64,000 nt of DNA from Pseudonocardia sp. (GTDB taxonomy: Bacteria; Actinomycetota; Actinomycetes; Mycobacteriales; Pseudonocardiaceae), in NCBI GenBank assembly GCA_029263115.1, contig JAJCYC010000032.1:1-64000 (forward strand), in the 5' to 3' direction. Made by a program: the position numbers and the translations under genes. Shown piece by piece: positions 20,000 through 32,228 of the stretch. Numbering within the stretch: the stretch's first letter is position 1; every line of letters starts with the position of its first letter. The notes under the pieces were generated by a model that searched no databases, was not told the DNA's origin, and saw only the letters and a list, made by a program, of their open reading frames with translations.

Positions 20000-21865
20000 G
20001 TGCTCGTGGGATACCACCTGGGGGTCGACCTGGGGACCACCTATGTCGCGGCAGCCCTGACGTACGGCTCGCAGCCGGAGATGGTCACCCTCGGTGGACG
20101 CTCGGTGATGATCCCGTCGGTGGTCTACCTCGGCGAGGACGGTCAGCGGCTGTCCGGCGAAGCCGCCGTCCGGCGGGCGGCGACCGAGCCGGGGCGGGTC
20201 GCGCGGACGTTCAAGCGTCGGCTGGGCGACCCGATCCCGGTTCGCGTCGGCGGGCAGACGGTGCCGGTGACCGAACTGCTGGCCGAGCTGCTGCGCGACG
20301 TCGTCCGTACGGTGACCCAGCAGGAGGGTGAGCCGCCGGAGCGGGCCGTGCTCACCCATCCCGCCAGCTGGGGCCCCTACCGCCGCGGCGTGTTCGACGA
20401 GGTCCCCGCACTGGCCGGCCTGCGTGCCGGGCCCACGGTGACCGAACCGGCCGCCGCCGCGATCCACTACGCGAGCACCCACCGCAGGCCCGAGGGCGAG
20501 GTCGTGGCGGTGTACGACCTCGGGGGCGGCACCTTCGACGTCACGGTGTTGCGCACCCGGGCCGACGGTTGCGAGATCCTCGGCGTGCCGGAAGGGATCG
20601 AACGGCTGGGCGGCATCGACTTCGACGAGGCCCTGTTCGCGCACATCGACCACGAGACCGGCGGCGAGCTCACCGCGCTCGACCTGCGCGAGCCACAGGC
20701 TGCACTGGCCGTGTCCAGGGTCCGCCAGGACTGCGCGCTGGCCAAGGAGAACCTCTCCCACGACTCCGAGGCCCTGATCCCGGTGTTCCTGCCCGACCGC
20801 AACTTCGACATCCGGGTCACCCGGGAGCAGTTCGAAGGCCTGATCCACGCCCACCTGGAGTCGACGGTCGGCGCGCTGGAACGGACCCTGCGCTCCGCGC
20901 ACCTCGACGCGGACGAGGTCGACGCGGTCCTGCTGGTCGGCGGGTCGTCGCGGATCCCCCTGGTCGCCCGGATGGTGCGGGATCTGCTCGGACGACCGAC
21001 CGTGGTCGACACCCACCCGAAGTACGCCGTCGCCCTCGGCGCCGCCATCCTGTCCGACACGTTGATCGACGAGCCGGTACCGGCCGCGGCCGAGCGGCCG
21101 GCACGACGCCCGCCGGTGGCCGCTCCCCCGCCCGCCGAGGTGGGCGACCCGCCGACACTGACGTTGGTCGCGGACGGGCGGCGCATCGCCGTGCCGCCGG
21201 AGCGGCCCTTCGTCATCGGCCGCTGCGACGACGCGCAGGTGGCGCTGACCGACTCGCTCGTCTCCCGCCGGCACGCGGTCGTCGAGCTGACCGACCAGGG
21301 CTGGACCCTGACCGACTTCAGCCGCAACGGCACGTACCTCGGCGACGAGCGGATCGCCGAGATCCGGGTGACCCGGCCGATGACCCTGCGCCTCGGTGAC
21401 CCTGCGGACGGGGTCCGGATCGAGCTCGTCCCGGGAGCCGCCGGCCCGGTCTACGCCCTCGGCCCACCGCTGGACGTCGGGGCCAGCGTGCACGGGCGGC
21501 TGACCGCGGTGCACAGCCTGAGCACCGGGCTGTTGCGGGTGGGCAGGTCGGCGGACAACGACGTGGTCCTGGACGACGATCTCGTGTCCCGCCGGCATGC
21601 CGAGCTTCGGCGCTCCGGCCACTCGTGGCAGCTGGTCGACCTCGACAGCGCCAACGGCACCTTCGTCAACGACCACCGGATCACCTCGGCCCCCATCACG
21701 CCGCACGACGTGATCCGGGTGGGACTCAGCCTGCTGCAGCTCGACGGTGACCGGCTCGTGGAGTGCCTCGCCGTCGCACCGCGCAGGCCGGCCGGCGCCG
21801 GGCGCACCGGCGGCCGAGGCTGGCGCACCATCTACCCGCCCGGCGCGGACGACCCCGACGCCTGA
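20000..21865 (+). CDS. Hsp70 family protein with two C-terminal FHA domains
   Basis: LGVDLGTTYVAAAL, YDLGGGTFDVTVL, LVGGSSRIPLV, then two FHA motifs FVIGR...SRRHAVVE...SRNGTYL and LRVGRSADNDVVL...SRRHAELR...SANGTFVN. Confidence 0.88.
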   Translation: MLVGYHLGVDLGTTYVAAALTYGSQPEMVTLGGRSVMIPSVVYLGEDGQRLSGEAAVRRAATEPGRVARTFKRRLGDPIPVRVGGQTVPVTELLAELLRDVVRTVTQQEGEPPERAVLTHPASWGPYRRGVFDEVPALAGLRAGPTVTEPAAAAIHYASTHRRPEGEVVAVYDLGGGTFDVTVLRTRADGCEILGVPEGIERLGGIDFDEALFAHIDHETGGELTALDLREPQAALAVSRVRQDCALAKENLSHDSEALIPVFLPDRNFDIRVTREQFEGLIHAHLESTVGALERTLRSAHLDADEVDAVLLVGGSSRIPLVARMVRDLLGRPTVVDTHPKYAVALGAAILSDTLIDEPVPAAAERPARRPPVAAPPPAEVGDPPTLTLVADGRRIAVPPERPFVIGRCDDAQVALTDSLVSRRHAVVELTDQGWTLTDFSRNGTYLGDERIAEIRVTRPMTLRLGDPADGVRIELVPGAAGPVYALGPPLDVGASVHGRLTAVHSLSTGLLRVGRSADNDVVLDDDLVSRRHAELRRSGHSWQLVDLDSANGTFVNDHRITSAPITPHDVIRVGLSLLQLDGDRLVECLAVAPRRPAGAGRTGGRGWRTIYPPGADDPDA

Positions 21866-21888
21866 GCCGTGCCCGGCACGTGCCCACT

Positions 21889-24507
<2,619 letters not shown>

Positions 24508-24671
24508 CCACGAGCAAGCGTCTCTCCTCAGGTCGGTGACCAGCAGGTTACCCGCCGACCGCGGTGACCCGGATCACCGGACCACCCCGCGACGATTCGC
24601 CGGCCGGCGCCATCCAACCTGGTGGGCCCGCACACCGGTGCGCGGTCGAACGGGGAACGAAGGGAACGATC

Positions 24672-24866
24672 ATGGGTCTCGGGGACAAGATCTCGAACAA
24701 GGCCGAGGAACTGAAGGGCAAGGCCAAGGAGGCGGTCGGCAAGGCCACCGGCAACGAGGAACTGGAGGCCGAGGGCAAGGTCAACCAGGGCAAGTCCGGC
24801 CTGAAGCAGGCCGGGGAGAGCGTGAAGGACGCGGCCAAGGACGTGAAGGACGCCTTCAAGAAGTGA
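24672..24866 (+). CDS. CsbD family stress protein
   Basis: MGLGDKISNKAEELKGKAKEAVGKATGNEELEAEGKVNQ. Confidence 0.92.
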   Translation: MGLGDKISNKAEELKGKAKEAVGKATGNEELEAEGKVNQGKSGLKQAGESVKDAAKDVKDAFKK

Positions 24867-25064
24867 CCCGTGCGGGGTGGTGCCCGATCTCAGGGACCGG
24901 GCTCCACCCCGGCGCGTGCAGGACGCCGGCTGACCGGCGGTGTCCGTCGATCCCGCGGCGGCGCTCAGGTCGTCGGCAGAGCCGCGCGGACCACGTCCAC
25001 CGGTTCGTCGCGCGTCGGACCGGGTGCGTAGGCCGGTCGCCAGCTGCCCTGCTCCCGGTCTCAG

Positions 25065-25470
25065 CCGGTAGGTGCGGTAGACGTACGCGAGGCCGCAGTC
25101 GCCGTCGAGATTCGGGCCGCGCCCGTGGGCGCCGGTCCGGTCAAGGCGCCCGGCCCGAGGCGTCCATGACCAGGTCGGCCTGCACGAGGGACCCGTCGAC
25201 CCGGGCGCCGACGACCCGACCGCGCTCGGAGACCAGTCCGTCGACGTGACCGGTACGCAGGGTGATCCCGGGCTGCCTCCCTGTCGTGTGCCGGAGCGCC
25301 CGCTCGAAGGTCGATCGACGGGAGAGCACTCCCAGCGGCTGGGGAGATCCGGCGGGGTCCGGCGCTTCCACGGGCCGGACCCGGGCGACCGTGGCCGAGC
25401 CGCTCGAGGTCGACAAGGCCGACGGCCAGACGAGGAAACGCTGAGTGGGAGGACCCCACCACGGTGACGC
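25065..25470 (-). pseudogene. FAD-dependent oxidoreductase remnant
   Basis: LRTGHVDGLVSERGRVVGARVDGSLVQADLVMDASGRAP and GLAYVYRTYRLRPG in different frames; no intact N-terminus. Confidence 0.6.
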
Positions 25471-25533
25471 AGCCGGCGCGGCAGGTCGGACCGGAGACGT
25501 CGTTGTCCGTCTCGCACGCCACGCCCGACCGGT

Positions 25534-25908
25534 TCACTCAGGGGCGTCGGCCTTGACGGTGTAGACCTCCCACGCCTCGGCGCCGGGGCCGTGGACCCAC
25601 ACCTTGTCCTGCAACGCGTAGCAGCAGGTGGTGTCGTTCTCGACCTGGGTGAACAGGCCCAGCTCCGCCAGGCGCCCGGTGGCGGCGTTGACCTGTTCGG
25701 TGGACTCGACCTCGACGCCGAGATGGTCCATGACGGTCGGCTGGTCCCCGTCCCCTTCGATGAGCACGAGCTTCAGTGGAGGCTCGGTGATCGCGAAGTT
25801 GGCGTAACCGGGGCGGCGCTTGGCCGGCTCGACGCCGAACAGCGAGCGGTAGAACGCGATCGATCCTTCGAGGTCGGATACCCGCAACGCCAGCTGAACA
25901 CGGGACAT
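25534..25908 (-). CDS. ArsI/CadI family VOC metalloenzyme
   Basis: VQLALRVSDLEGSIAFYRSLFGVEPAK..., TTCCYALQDKVWV Cys-Cys motif. Confidence 0.85.
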   Translation of the reverse strand: MSRVQLALRVSDLEGSIAFYRSLFGVEPAKRRPGYANFAITEPPLKLVLIEGDGDQPTVMDHLGVEVESTEQVNAATGRLAELGLFTQVENDTTCCYALQDKVWVHGPGAEAWEVYTVKADAPE

Positions 25909-25987
25909 GTGCCAGTCACTCCCTCTTGCTTCGATTTCTGTCGAGATAGACCTTGCGCCCTGATTAGAGTCCTGTCAAGGTAGAAGG

Positions 25988-26356
25988 GTGTCGAATCAAA
26001 CGGGCCTGTTGACCGAGTTGCCGGGCGTGGCGGGCTGCTGCTCCCCACTGGTCCGTAAGCCACTGACTGCTCCTCAGGCGGTGGACCTGTCCCGCTTGTT
26101 CAAGGCGATGGGCGACCCGGTCCGGCTGCGCCTGCTCTCCCTGATCGCCTCCCACGAAGGCGGCGAGGCCTGCGTGTGTGACCTCTCCGGGGTGTTCGAT
26201 CTGACCGGGCCGACGATCTCGCATCACCTCAAGGTGCTGCGTGAGGCCGGTCTGATCGCCGGCGAGCGACGAGGCACCTGGATCTACTACCGGATCCAGC
26301 CGGAGGTCCTGGCCCAGCTCGCGGCGGTACTCCGGCCGGCCGGGGCCTCGGTGTGA
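25988..26356 (+). CDS. ArsR/SmtB family regulator
   Basis: FKAMGDPVRLRLLSLIA...ACVCDLSGVFDLTGPTISHHLKVLREAGLI. Confidence 0.92.
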   Translation: MSNQTGLLTELPGVAGCCSPLVRKPLTAPQAVDLSRLFKAMGDPVRLRLLSLIASHEGGEACVCDLSGVFDLTGPTISHHLKVLREAGLIAGERRGTWIYYRIQPEVLAQLAAVLRPAGASV

Positions 26357-27135
26357 GCGCACCTCTCGCGCGCCGGTTGTTGGCCGAGCTGGTCGGCACC
26401 GCGCTGCTGGTCACCGTCGTGGTCGGGTCGGGCATCGCGGCACAACAACTGTCCCCGGGCGATGTCGGGCTGCAGCTGTTGGAGAACTCGATGGCCACGG
26501 TGTTCGGTCTCGGGGTGCTGATCCTGCTGTTCGGCCCGGTCTCCGGGGCGCACTTCAACCCCGTCGTCTCCGGTGTCGACTGGTTGCTCGGGCGCCGCGC
26601 GGGCACCGGTCTGACGGGGCGGGAGGTAGCGGCCTACACCCTCGCCCAATGTGCCGGCGCGGTACTCGGGGCGATGCTGGCGAACGCCATGTTCGAGCTC
26701 GCAGTCGTGCAGATCTCGACGAAGTACCGGGCGGGCGGCGGGCACTGGATCGGTGAGATCGTCGCCACCGCCGGGCTGATCGCGCTGATCTTCGCACTGA
26801 GCCGTACCGCTCGGGCGTCGTTGTCGGCCGTCGCGGTCGGTTCGTACATCGGCGCGGCCTACTGGTTCACCTCCTCCACCTCGTTCGCCAATCCGGCGGT
26901 CACCATCGGCCGAATCTTCTCCGACTCCTTCGCCGGCATCGGGCCGGCGTCGGTGCCAGGTTTCATCGTGGCCCAACTGATCGGCGCGGGCCTCGGTACC
27001 ACGCTGGTCCTCGCCCTGTACCCGGACGTCGGTGGTAGCGCGTCCGGCGGGGTGGTTCCCCGGGATATCGACGGGCCCGCCACCGGCAGTCCTTCCCCCA
27101 CAGGTCCCGACCCGGTTCTATCCGAGTCGCCGTAG
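26353..27135 (+). CDS. MIP family channel (aquaporin, AqpS-like by context)
   Basis: two NPA-type loops (SGAHFNPVV, SFANPAVTIGR); ATGA-type overlap with arsR. Confidence 0.88.
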   Translation: MSAPLARRLLAELVGTALLVTVVVGSGIAAQQLSPGDVGLQLLENSMATVFGLGVLILLFGPVSGAHFNPVVSGVDWLLGRRAGTGLTGREVAAYTLAQCAGAVLGAMLANAMFELAVVQISTKYRAGGGHWIGEIVATAGLIALIFALSRTARASLSAVAVGSYIGAAYWFTSSTSFANPAVTIGRIFSDSFAGIGPASVPGFIVAQLIGAGLGTTLVLALYPDVGGSASGGVVPRDIDGPATGSPSPTGPDPVLSESP

Positions 27136-27201
27136 TTCGCACTCCCGCTGCGGCAGGTAGGCCACTGAGGGCCTGCGTCCGAACCGAAAAGGATCACGAT
27201 C

Positions 27202-27490
27202 ATGCCCAGTGTCGAGATCTACGACCCGGCGATGCTCGACCGGGGTCTGTGGCCCCTCGGTCGACCCGGCGCTGACCCGGTTCGCGGCCGACATCGCCTC
27301 GCTGGACGCCACCGGGATCGAGGTCCGGCGCTACGGACTGGCCTCCGAGCCCGCCCGGTTCGTCGAGCGCGGCGAGGTGCACGCGGTGCTGTCCGCGCAG
27401 GGCGAGGAAGGTTTGCCCGTTGTCGTCATCGATGACGTGCTCAAGTGCACCGGGCGCTACCCCAGCCGCGCCGAGCACCGCCGCCGCCCC
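27202..27490 (+). pseudogene. arsD: arsenic metallochaperone ArsD, frameshifted
   Basis: MPSVEIYDPAM in one frame, then CSTGVCGPSVDPALTRFAADIASL...EEGLPVVVIDDVLKCTGRYPSRAE in another. Confidence 0.82.
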
Positions 27491-27529
27491 GCACACGGAC
27501 CTGCCGGGCGGGGATCCGGGCGATGGCCT

Positions 27530-28310
27530 CGACGGGCTCGTTGCCGACGCGACGCCATTCGTGTTCTTCACCGGCAAGGGCGGAGTCGGCAAGACCTCCA
27601 CCGCCTCTGCCACCGCGATCGCGCTGGCCGACGCCGGGCGACGGGTGCTGCTGGTCAGCACCGACCCGGCCTCGAACCTCGACGAGGTCCTGGGCATCCG
27701 CGCGGGGCGTGAGCCCGGCCCGGTCGGCGAGATCACCGGGCTCGACGCGATGGACATCGACCCGGGCGCCGCCGCCACCACGTACCGCGAGAAGGTGCTC
27801 GGCCCCTACCGCGATGCGCTCCCGGCATCGGTTGTCGCAGCCATCGAGGAACAGCTCTCCGGATCGTGCACCGTCGAGATCGCCGCGTTCAACGAATTCG
27901 TGGCATTGCTGACCGACCCCGGGATCGCCGGACGCTACGTTTGGCCAGTGCCGGCCGCCGGCCCGCGATCTCGCCATCCGACTCACCGACCCCGGCTACA
28001 CCCCGAATCCTGCTGGTCACCCTCCCCGAGGCCACCCCCGTCCACGAGGCCGCCGCCCTGCAGGCCGACCTCGCCCGCGCCGGCATCAAGCCGTATGCGT
28101 GGGTGGTCAATCAGAGCCTGGCCGCGGCCGCACCCACCGACCCCCTACTGGCCGCCCGGGCCGGATCGGAAGGCCGCTACCTCACCGAGGTCGCCACCCG
28201 GCACGCCGACCGAACCGCTGTCCTGGCCTGGAGTCCCGCCCCGCCGGTGGGCGCGGAGGCCCTCGCACAGCTCGCCGCCCCGCCCGTGGACGTCCCTGAT
28301 CGCGGTGACC
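27530..28310 (+). pseudogene. arsA: ArsA ATPase remnant, internally deleted and frameshifted
   Basis: FVFFTGKGGVGKTSTASATAIALADAGRRVLLVSTDPASNLDEVLG at N-terminus; then ILLVTLPEATPVHEAAALQADLARAGIKPYAWVVNQSL in a different frame. Confidence 0.82.
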
Positions 28311-28333
28311 AGGGCACAACGAAGGAGCCCACA

Positions 28334-28762
28334 GTGGCAGAACTCCCCGAGGTCCTGTTCGTCTGTGTGCACAACGCCGGCCGTTCCCAGATGGCTGCCG
28401 CCCTGCTGCACCACCATGGCGCCGGCACGGTGCGCGTCACCTCCGCCGGGTCCGCGCCCGCCGCCCAGATCAACCCCGCCGTCCGCGAGGTCATGAACGA
28501 GATCGGCATCGATCTGTCCCACGAGTTCCCCAAGCGACTGACCACCGACGCGGTCGAGTCCGCAGACGTCGTGATCACCATGGGCTGTGGCGACGCCTGT
28601 CCGGTCTTCCCCGGCAAGCGCTACCTCGACTGGCAACTCGAGGATCCTGCTGGCAGGGCCGCGGCAGAGATCCGGCCCATCCGCGACGACATCGACGTGC
28701 GGGTCCGAGCCCTCCTCACCGAGCTGACGAATCAGCCGGCCGACGCACCCCCTCGGCACTGA
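28334..28762 (+). CDS. arsC: arsenate reductase, LMW-PTP fold (ArsC)
   Basis: VLFVCVHNAGRSQMAAALL...VVITMGCGDACPVFPGKRYLDW. Confidence 0.9.
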   Translation: MAELPEVLFVCVHNAGRSQMAAALLHHHGAGTVRVTSAGSAPAAQINPAVREVMNEIGIDLSHEFPKRLTTDAVESADVVITMGCGDACPVFPGKRYLDWQLEDPAGRAAAEIRPIRDDIDVRVRALLTELTNQPADAPPRH

Positions 28763-28779
28763 CATCGCCCTCGGTCCCG

Positions 28780-29115
28780 GCGGGGGAAGGCAGCCTTCGG
28801 GTGGAGCCCGCCGAGTAGGACCGCGGTGCTGGCCAGCCCGGCGAGCAGTGTCAGCGCGGTGACGCGTCGTGGTCCCCACCACCGGGTGAGCGCGGCGATC
28901 GAGCCGGCGGTCATCGGTTGGCGTGGACCGGTCCAGCCAGCGTCCCACCGGCACGCCCACCACCGCTGAAACGGTCAGCCCGACGGTGAAGGCCGCAGTG
29001 ACCAACGGGACGGACCAACCGATGTCACCGGCAATGCTCGGGGCCATCACCGGGATCGAGTAGTACAGGACTCCATAGCTGGTGATCTGTCCGACGCACA
29101 GGCCCACAGGACCCG
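28780..29115 (-). pseudogene. MFS transporter remnant
   Basis: LCVGQITSYGVLYYSIPVMAPSIAGDIGWSVPLVTAAFTVGL and AALTRWWGPRRVTALTLLAGLAST in two frames. Confidence 0.65.
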
Positions 29116-29190
29116 GCGCCGCTCAGGGCTCCGGCGGGTTGCGGCGTGACGTCGGCGGGCACGGAGCCGGCCCTTGGCCGTACACCGCGG

Positions 29191-30492
29191 TCAGACCGCG
29201 GCCGCGACACGGCGGTCTCCACCGCCGTCCCGCTCCGTGGATCGGTCGAACAGTCCTGCGCCGCCGCACACGCCGGTCTCTGGCAGGACCAGTTCCACCC
29301 GCTCAGCCGCCTCCCGATCGCCCGCGAGCGCGGCCGCGATCGAGCGGACCTGCTCATACCCGGTCATCGCCAGGAAGGTCGGGGCGCGCCCGTAGCTCTT
29401 CATCCCGGCGAGGAACACGTTCGGTTCCGGCTGCGCCAACTCGCTGGCTCCGTGCGGGTACACGGTCCCACAGGAGTGCACGTTCGGGTCGATCAGCGGG
29501 GCAAGTGCGCTCGGTGCCTGCAGGGTCGGGTCCAGGCCCAGGCGAAGTTCGGACAACCACGACAGATCGGGCCGGAACCCGGTGAGCACGACGACCTCGT
29601 CGACGGGCCCCAGCAGCCGGCCGCCGAGCGACTCGAGCACCAGTCCGGAGGCCTGCGGGTGCACCGCGGCCGTGCGGAACCCGGTCACGATGCTGATCTG
29701 CCCCGCAGCGACCGCCTCCGCCGCGCGCTTACCCAGCGCGCCCCGCGCGGGCAGTTGGTCGGCCGCGCCGCCGCCGAAGGTGTTACCGACCTCGCCCCGA
29801 CGCAGCAGCCATGACACGCGCGTGCCGGGATGGGTCGCGGCCAGTTCGGCGAAGGCGACCAGCGCGGTCAGCGCCGAGTGCCCGCTGCCGGCGACCGCGA
29901 CGTGTCCACCCCCGTAGCGGGACCGCGCACCGGAATCGGTCAGGTTCGGCACCCGGTAGGTGATCCGGCCCGCAGCGGCCTGCTCGCCGAGCGCGGGCAG
30001 GCCGTCGGCGCCGAGCGGGTTGGGTTGGTTCCAGGTGCCGGAGGCGTCGATCAACGCGCGAGCGTCGATGCGTTCCTGCGTTCCGTCTCCCGACTCGACG
30101 TGCACGGTCAGCGGTTCGCTGTCGCGGCCGGCGTCGACCACGCGGTCGCGGCCCCGCCGAGCGACCCCGATCACCCGTGTGCCGAAACGCACCCGGTCAG
30201 CCAGGGCGTCCGCGAGCGGGTCGAGATAGCGCTCTGCCCAGTGCGCGCCGGTCGGGTAGGTCTCCTCGTCCGGGCCGGACCAGCCGGCCGGCGCCATCAA
30301 CCTCACCGCGGCGGGATCGATCAGCTCCGCCCACCGCGAGAACAGCCGCACGTGGTGCCACGCCCGCACTCCGGTTCCCGCTGATGTGCCGGCTTCCAGC
30401 ACCAGTGGTCGCACACCACGCTCGACCAGATGCGCCGCGGCGGCCAGACCGATCGGTCCCCCACCCACGACCACCACCGGCAGTTCGTGCAC
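29191..30492 (-). CDS. FAD/NAD(P)-binding monooxygenase-like protein (ArsO-like by context)
   Basis: VVVVGGGPIGLAAAAHLVERGV Rossmann motif, GGGHVAVAGSGHSALTAL second nucleotide site. Confidence 0.78.
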   Translation of the reverse strand: MHELPVVVVGGGPIGLAAAAHLVERGVRPLVLEAGTSAGTGVRAWHHVRLFSRWAELIDPAAVRLMAPAGWSGPDEETYPTGAHWAERYLDPLADALADRVRFGTRVIGVARRGRDRVVDAGRDSEPLTVHVESGDGTQERIDARALIDASGTWNQPNPLGADGLPALGEQAAAGRITYRVPNLTDSGARSRYGGGHVAVAGSGHSALTALVAFAELAATHPGTRVSWLLRRGEVGNTFGGGAADQLPARGALGKRAAEAVAAGQISIVTGFRTAAVHPQASGLVLESLGGRLLGPVDEVVVLTGFRPDLSWLSELRLGLDPTLQAPSALAPLIDPNVHSCGTVYPHGASELAQPEPNVFLAGMKSYGRAPTFLAMTGYEQVRSIAAALAGDREAAERVELVLPETGVCGGAGLFDRSTERDGGGDRRVAAAV

Positions 30493-30494
30493 GT

Positions 30495-30592
30495 CCGTTC
30501 CTCGTCTCCATCGATCCAGATCGATCCAAGGTCGTGACTGTATCGAGGCTTATCGATTGACGCAACCATCGATCGTGGTCGATACTTGTGGG
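30495..30592. promoter_or_regulatory. divergent promoter/operator region with repeated ATCGAT/TCGAT half-sites
   Basis: atcgatccagatcgat, tatcgaggcttatcgattgacgcaaccatcgatcgtggtcgata between divergent genes. Confidence 0.6.
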
Positions 30593-31471
30593 GTGAACGC
30601 CGTTCGAGCCGCCACGCCGGCCGCCTCCACCGGTGCCTTGCCTGGACCAGCCCTGCTTTCCACGGCCGACGCCACGACCTTCGCGGAGTGCTTCGCCTGC
30701 ATAGCGGAGCCGACCAGGATCCGGCTGCTGCACGCCGTCGCGGCCGGCGGTCGGGAGGTCTCCATCGGCGAACTCACCACCGCGCTCGACATCAGCCAGT
30801 CGACGTGCTCCCACCATGTCCGCAAGCTGGCCGAGGTCGGCTTCGTGCTGCTGCGCAAGCACGGCACAGCCACGCTGGTGAAGGTCAACCCAGCGTGCTG
30901 CACCTGGCTGCCCCATGCGGCCGACGCCGTCATGGGCATGCTCGGCGCCCGACCGTGCTGCCCCGAGGATGTGCCAGCCGACGTGACCGTGCGCGCCATG
31001 CGGACCGACGACTGGCCGGCCGTGCGACGCATCTACGCCGAAGGCATCGCCACCGGTCACGCGACCTTCGAGACCGAGGTCCCCGACCGCCGAACCCTCG
31101 AACAGAAATGGTTGGCAGGTCATCGCTGGGTCGCGGAGATCGACGGCCGGGTCGCCGGATGGGCAGCCCTCACAGCGGCCTCGAACCGCGGCGTCTACGC
31201 CGGAGTGGCGGAGAACTCGATCTATGTAGGTGAGGCCTCCCGGGCCCGAGGTGTCGGCAAGGCGCTGATCCGTCACCAGGTCATCGCCGCCGACCACCAC
31301 GACATCTGGACCCTTCAAACCTCGATGTTTCCCGAGAACCGGGCCAGCATCGCTCTGCATCTCTCCGCCGGCTTCCGCACCCTCGGCGTCCGCGAACGCA
31401 TCGCACAGCACCACGGCACCTGGCGGGACACCGTCCTGCTCGAACGGCGCCGCGCCGCCGACCCAGCCTGA
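30593..31471 (+). CDS. fused ArsR-family regulator / GNAT acetyltransferase (ArsN1-like)
   Basis: HTH IAEPTRIRLLHAVAAGG...SQSTCSHHVRKLAEVGFV plus GNAT VRAMRTDDWPAVRRIYAEGIATGHATFE...EASRARGVGKALI. Confidence 0.87.
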   Translation: MNAVRAATPAASTGALPGPALLSTADATTFAECFACIAEPTRIRLLHAVAAGGREVSIGELTTALDISQSTCSHHVRKLAEVGFVLLRKHGTATLVKVNPACCTWLPHAADAVMGMLGARPCCPEDVPADVTVRAMRTDDWPAVRRIYAEGIATGHATFETEVPDRRTLEQKWLAGHRWVAEIDGRVAGWAALTAASNRGVYAGVAENSIYVGEASRARGVGKALIRHQVIAADHHDIWTLQTSMFPENRASIALHLSAGFRTLGVRERIAQHHGTWRDTVLLERRRAADPA

Positions 31472-31545
31472 GGCAGGACCCGTTCCTGCCTGGCGACCAG
31501 CTGCGTCCATCTGCCTCCGTCGACGTCAGTAGGAGGGGGCCCACC

Positions 31546-32187
31546 GTGGGTGCCGAAATCGACAGGAGGCCGGACATGGCGACGCCGCAGCTCTCCCCCG
31601 AGGCACATCCCCTCACCGAGCAGATGTGGCACGACGTACTGGCCCGGCTGCGAGCGTTCGTGGGTCGGCGGATCGCTGACCCGCACCGGGCGGACGACCT
31701 GGTCGGTGAGATCGTGCTGCGCATCCACCAGCACGTCGACTCGGTGGACGACCGCGAACGGCTGCTCAACTGGGTCGGCCGGGTCGCGCGCAACGCCGTG
31801 ATCGACGAGTACCGTCGCGCCGGGCGAGCCCGGGAGCAGGTCGGGCCGGTACCCGATGACACCGCGGCCCCGGATGCGGTGTCGACCGGGGTGGACGAGT
31901 CCGCCGTGCTCCGCGAGCTGGCCGCCTGCATGCGTCCGCTGCTCGGTGGTCTGCCGCCCGAGCAGCACCGGGCCGTGGAACTGATCGACCTCGAGGGATG
32001 GACACAGCAGCGGGCCGCGCAGCAGGAGGGCATCTCGTTGTCGGGCATGAAGTCTCGGGTCCAGCGCGGCCGCAGACGCCTGGCCGAGCTGCTCAACCAG
32101 TGTTGCGCGCTGACTCTGGACGTCCGGGGCCTACCGATGGACTACACCCCGCAGCAGCGCTGCGACTGCGGGTCCGAGCAACGGTGA
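31546..32187 (+). CDS. SigZ-like RNA polymerase sigma factor with Cys-rich tail
   Basis: region 2/4 motifs; tail NQCCALTLDVRGLPMDYTPQQRCDCG. Confidence 0.8.
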   Translation: MGAEIDRRPDMATPQLSPEAHPLTEQMWHDVLARLRAFVGRRIADPHRADDLVGEIVLRIHQHVDSVDDRERLLNWVGRVARNAVIDEYRRAGRAREQVGPVPDDTAAPDAVSTGVDESAVLRELAACMRPLLGGLPPEQHRAVELIDLEGWTQQRAAQQEGISLSGMKSRVQRGRRRLAELLNQCCALTLDVRGLPMDYTPQQRCDCGSEQR

Positions 32188-32228
32188 CCAGACCGTCCGG
32201 GGCTGGTCACCGTCCCCGGTCCGGACGG

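Noticed and set aside
19988-21706. 572-aa minus-strand ORF opposite Hsp70-FHA
   Set aside because: No motifs; antisense artefact of high GC
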